Origin: Dipetalonema caudispina
Taxonomy: Eukaryota; Nematoda; Chromadorea; Rhabditida; Onchocercidae
Direction of reading: 5' to 3'
Assembly: GCA_013365325.1 (NCBI GenBank)
Contig: JABVXV010000001.1
Coordinates: forward strand, 1,178,001-1,242,000
Length of the DNA: 64,000 nucleotides
Part shown: piece after piece, positions 62,996 through 64,000 of the stretch
Position numbering within the stretch: the stretch's first letter is position 1
Layout of the letters: each line of letters begins with the position of its first letter
Program-made: the position numbers and the translations under genes
The notes under the pieces: model-generated
Told to the model about the DNA's origin: nothing
What the model saw: the letters and a program-made list of their open reading frames with translations, nothing else
Databases searched by the model: none

Positions 62996-64000
62996 CAAAA
63001 AAAAAAGTAATTCGAGAGTGAGAGAAGAAATGATGAAAGATTGATTCAATATATCATCAACCTATATGTAAGTGAAATGAAATGAAATTGATAAAAAGGG
63101 ATGATGAGAAAATGGACACAAACTGATCATACCAAGCTAACATTATAGCTTAAGGTTAGAGTCACTGATATATACACACACACACATATATATATATGTA
63201 TGTATAGATATTTGCATATGAGAGAGGAAGAGGAGTATATATCAGTCAGTTTGTTGTAAGAGAATGAGGGACGTACAAAAAAAAAAAAAGAAAGAAAGAA
63301 GGAATGAGTGAGTGTAAGGAGAAAATGATTAAATGTGAGTTCAAATTGGAGGGAAGCATTTGAGCTCATTTATTTCAATTTACTATCGTTGCTTAATTAA
63401 ACTATATTAATTAATATGAAAATGAAAGTTAGCATAATTATTATTGAATTATTGAAATAATCAATTTATATAAATCATCTATCAAATTATGATATGAAAA
63501 ATATTCTATCATTCATAATGCTTTCAGATATTTTTATTTAATTTTTTTATGATCTCAAAAAAAAAAAAGAATTTCATCCTTTATATTAATTGCTATTGAA
63601 ATATTAACATAATGGTAATTTAATATTTTCATATAATTTTATCCAAATTTTTTAGAATTTGTTTAATGTGATAAAAAAAAAAGAGTTGGAAATGATATAA
63701 CATACGATGATGATTCATCATAAATTTATTTCTGAAATAACAGATGTGCTGCATCTATTTGTATTAACTAAGATATCCTATCGATTCTATCTGAACAACA
63801 TTATATAGCTAAACAGGAAATGATTCAGGAATGCATTCCGGTTCAATGAATGAAAAGAATACTTGAAAATGTCATTAATCAGTTAACCATTAAAAGCATT
63901 AATTGTCTGTATAACAAACGATAGATAGGAATGGAAATTGTTTGTCAATTTGCTTACAAAATTTATAATTATTAATTCTTCATTCATCTACTAAAAATTA
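62336..64000. other. Presumed 5' flank of vab-10 with simple repeats
   Basis: No gene is supported. The stretch contains CT runs near 62447-62482, a GA run at 62526-62536, poly-T near 62717-62732, poly-A near 62784-62802, a GA run at 62963-62990 and an AC/TA run at about 63174-63198. It is very AT-rich otherwise. It may contain the distal promoter or further 5' exons. Confidence 0.5.

Noticed and set aside
1..64000. CRISPR arrays, operons or bacterial-type systems
   Set aside because: The window is an intron-rich animal gene; no direct-repeat array with spacers was seen, only microsatellites and homopolymers.

Overview
This is an AT-rich invertebrate window with short exons, small-to-medium GT-AG introns and many homopolymer and microsatellite tracts. 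I find one protein-coding gene. It runs on the minus strand across almost the whole window and encodes a spectraplakin (MACF1/dystonin/Short stop family). Individual exons, especially the CH1, plakin, EF-hand and GAS2-related segments, read like nematode VAB-10, so the organism is very probably a nematode. Intron density and composition would suit a clade III (spirurid or filarial-type) parasite, but I cannot name a genus. The gene runs from high to low coordinates. I rebuilt it exon by exon from splice sites and reading-frame phase; nearly every junction is phase-consistent.

Layout in the direction of transcription: 64.0-62.3 kb, presumed 5' flank with simple repeats. 62.3 kb, start exon. 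59.3-56.0 kb, first calponin-homology domain (CH1). 52.9 kb, a possible alternative first exon. 51.3-50.6 kb, CH2. 49.3-39.1 kb, plakin domain (spectrin-like repeats with an embedded SH3). 37.5-37.0 kb, a very charged E/R-rich coiled coil. 36.7-30.8 kb, one 5.9-kb exon of plectin-type repeats with its own stop codon and poly(A) signal. 28.0-2.7 kb, about 58 small exons encoding a rod of about 3,300 residues, room for roughly 30 spectrin repeats. 2.3-1.9 kb, two EF-hand segments. 1.8-0.55 kb, GAS2-related (GAR) domain. 0.46-0.27 kb, start of the C-terminal tail, which continues past the left edge.

The gene therefore makes two kinds of product from one shared head of 1,540 codons. The A form ends in the plectin-repeat exon (about 3,500 residues) and should anchor intermediate filaments at hemidesmosome-like organelles. 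The B form skips that exon and continues into the spectrin rod and the microtubule-binding EF-GAR end (over 5,000 residues), linking actin to microtubules. The charged exon ends in phase 0 and both downstream choices start in phase 0, which allows the switch.

Points that stand out: a phase-supported GC-AG intron and a second candidate; EF-hand loops that look unable to bind calcium; a 100-N assembly gap where about two helices of a spectrin repeat are missing; a possible CH1-less start; a 23-nt micro-exon; a decayed tRNA-Arg-like sequence; an LTR-like intronic element; and an 11-bp inverted repeat around a 41-nt poly-T run. No other protein-coding gene, CRISPR array or intact transposon was recognised, and no plus-strand gene is supported.
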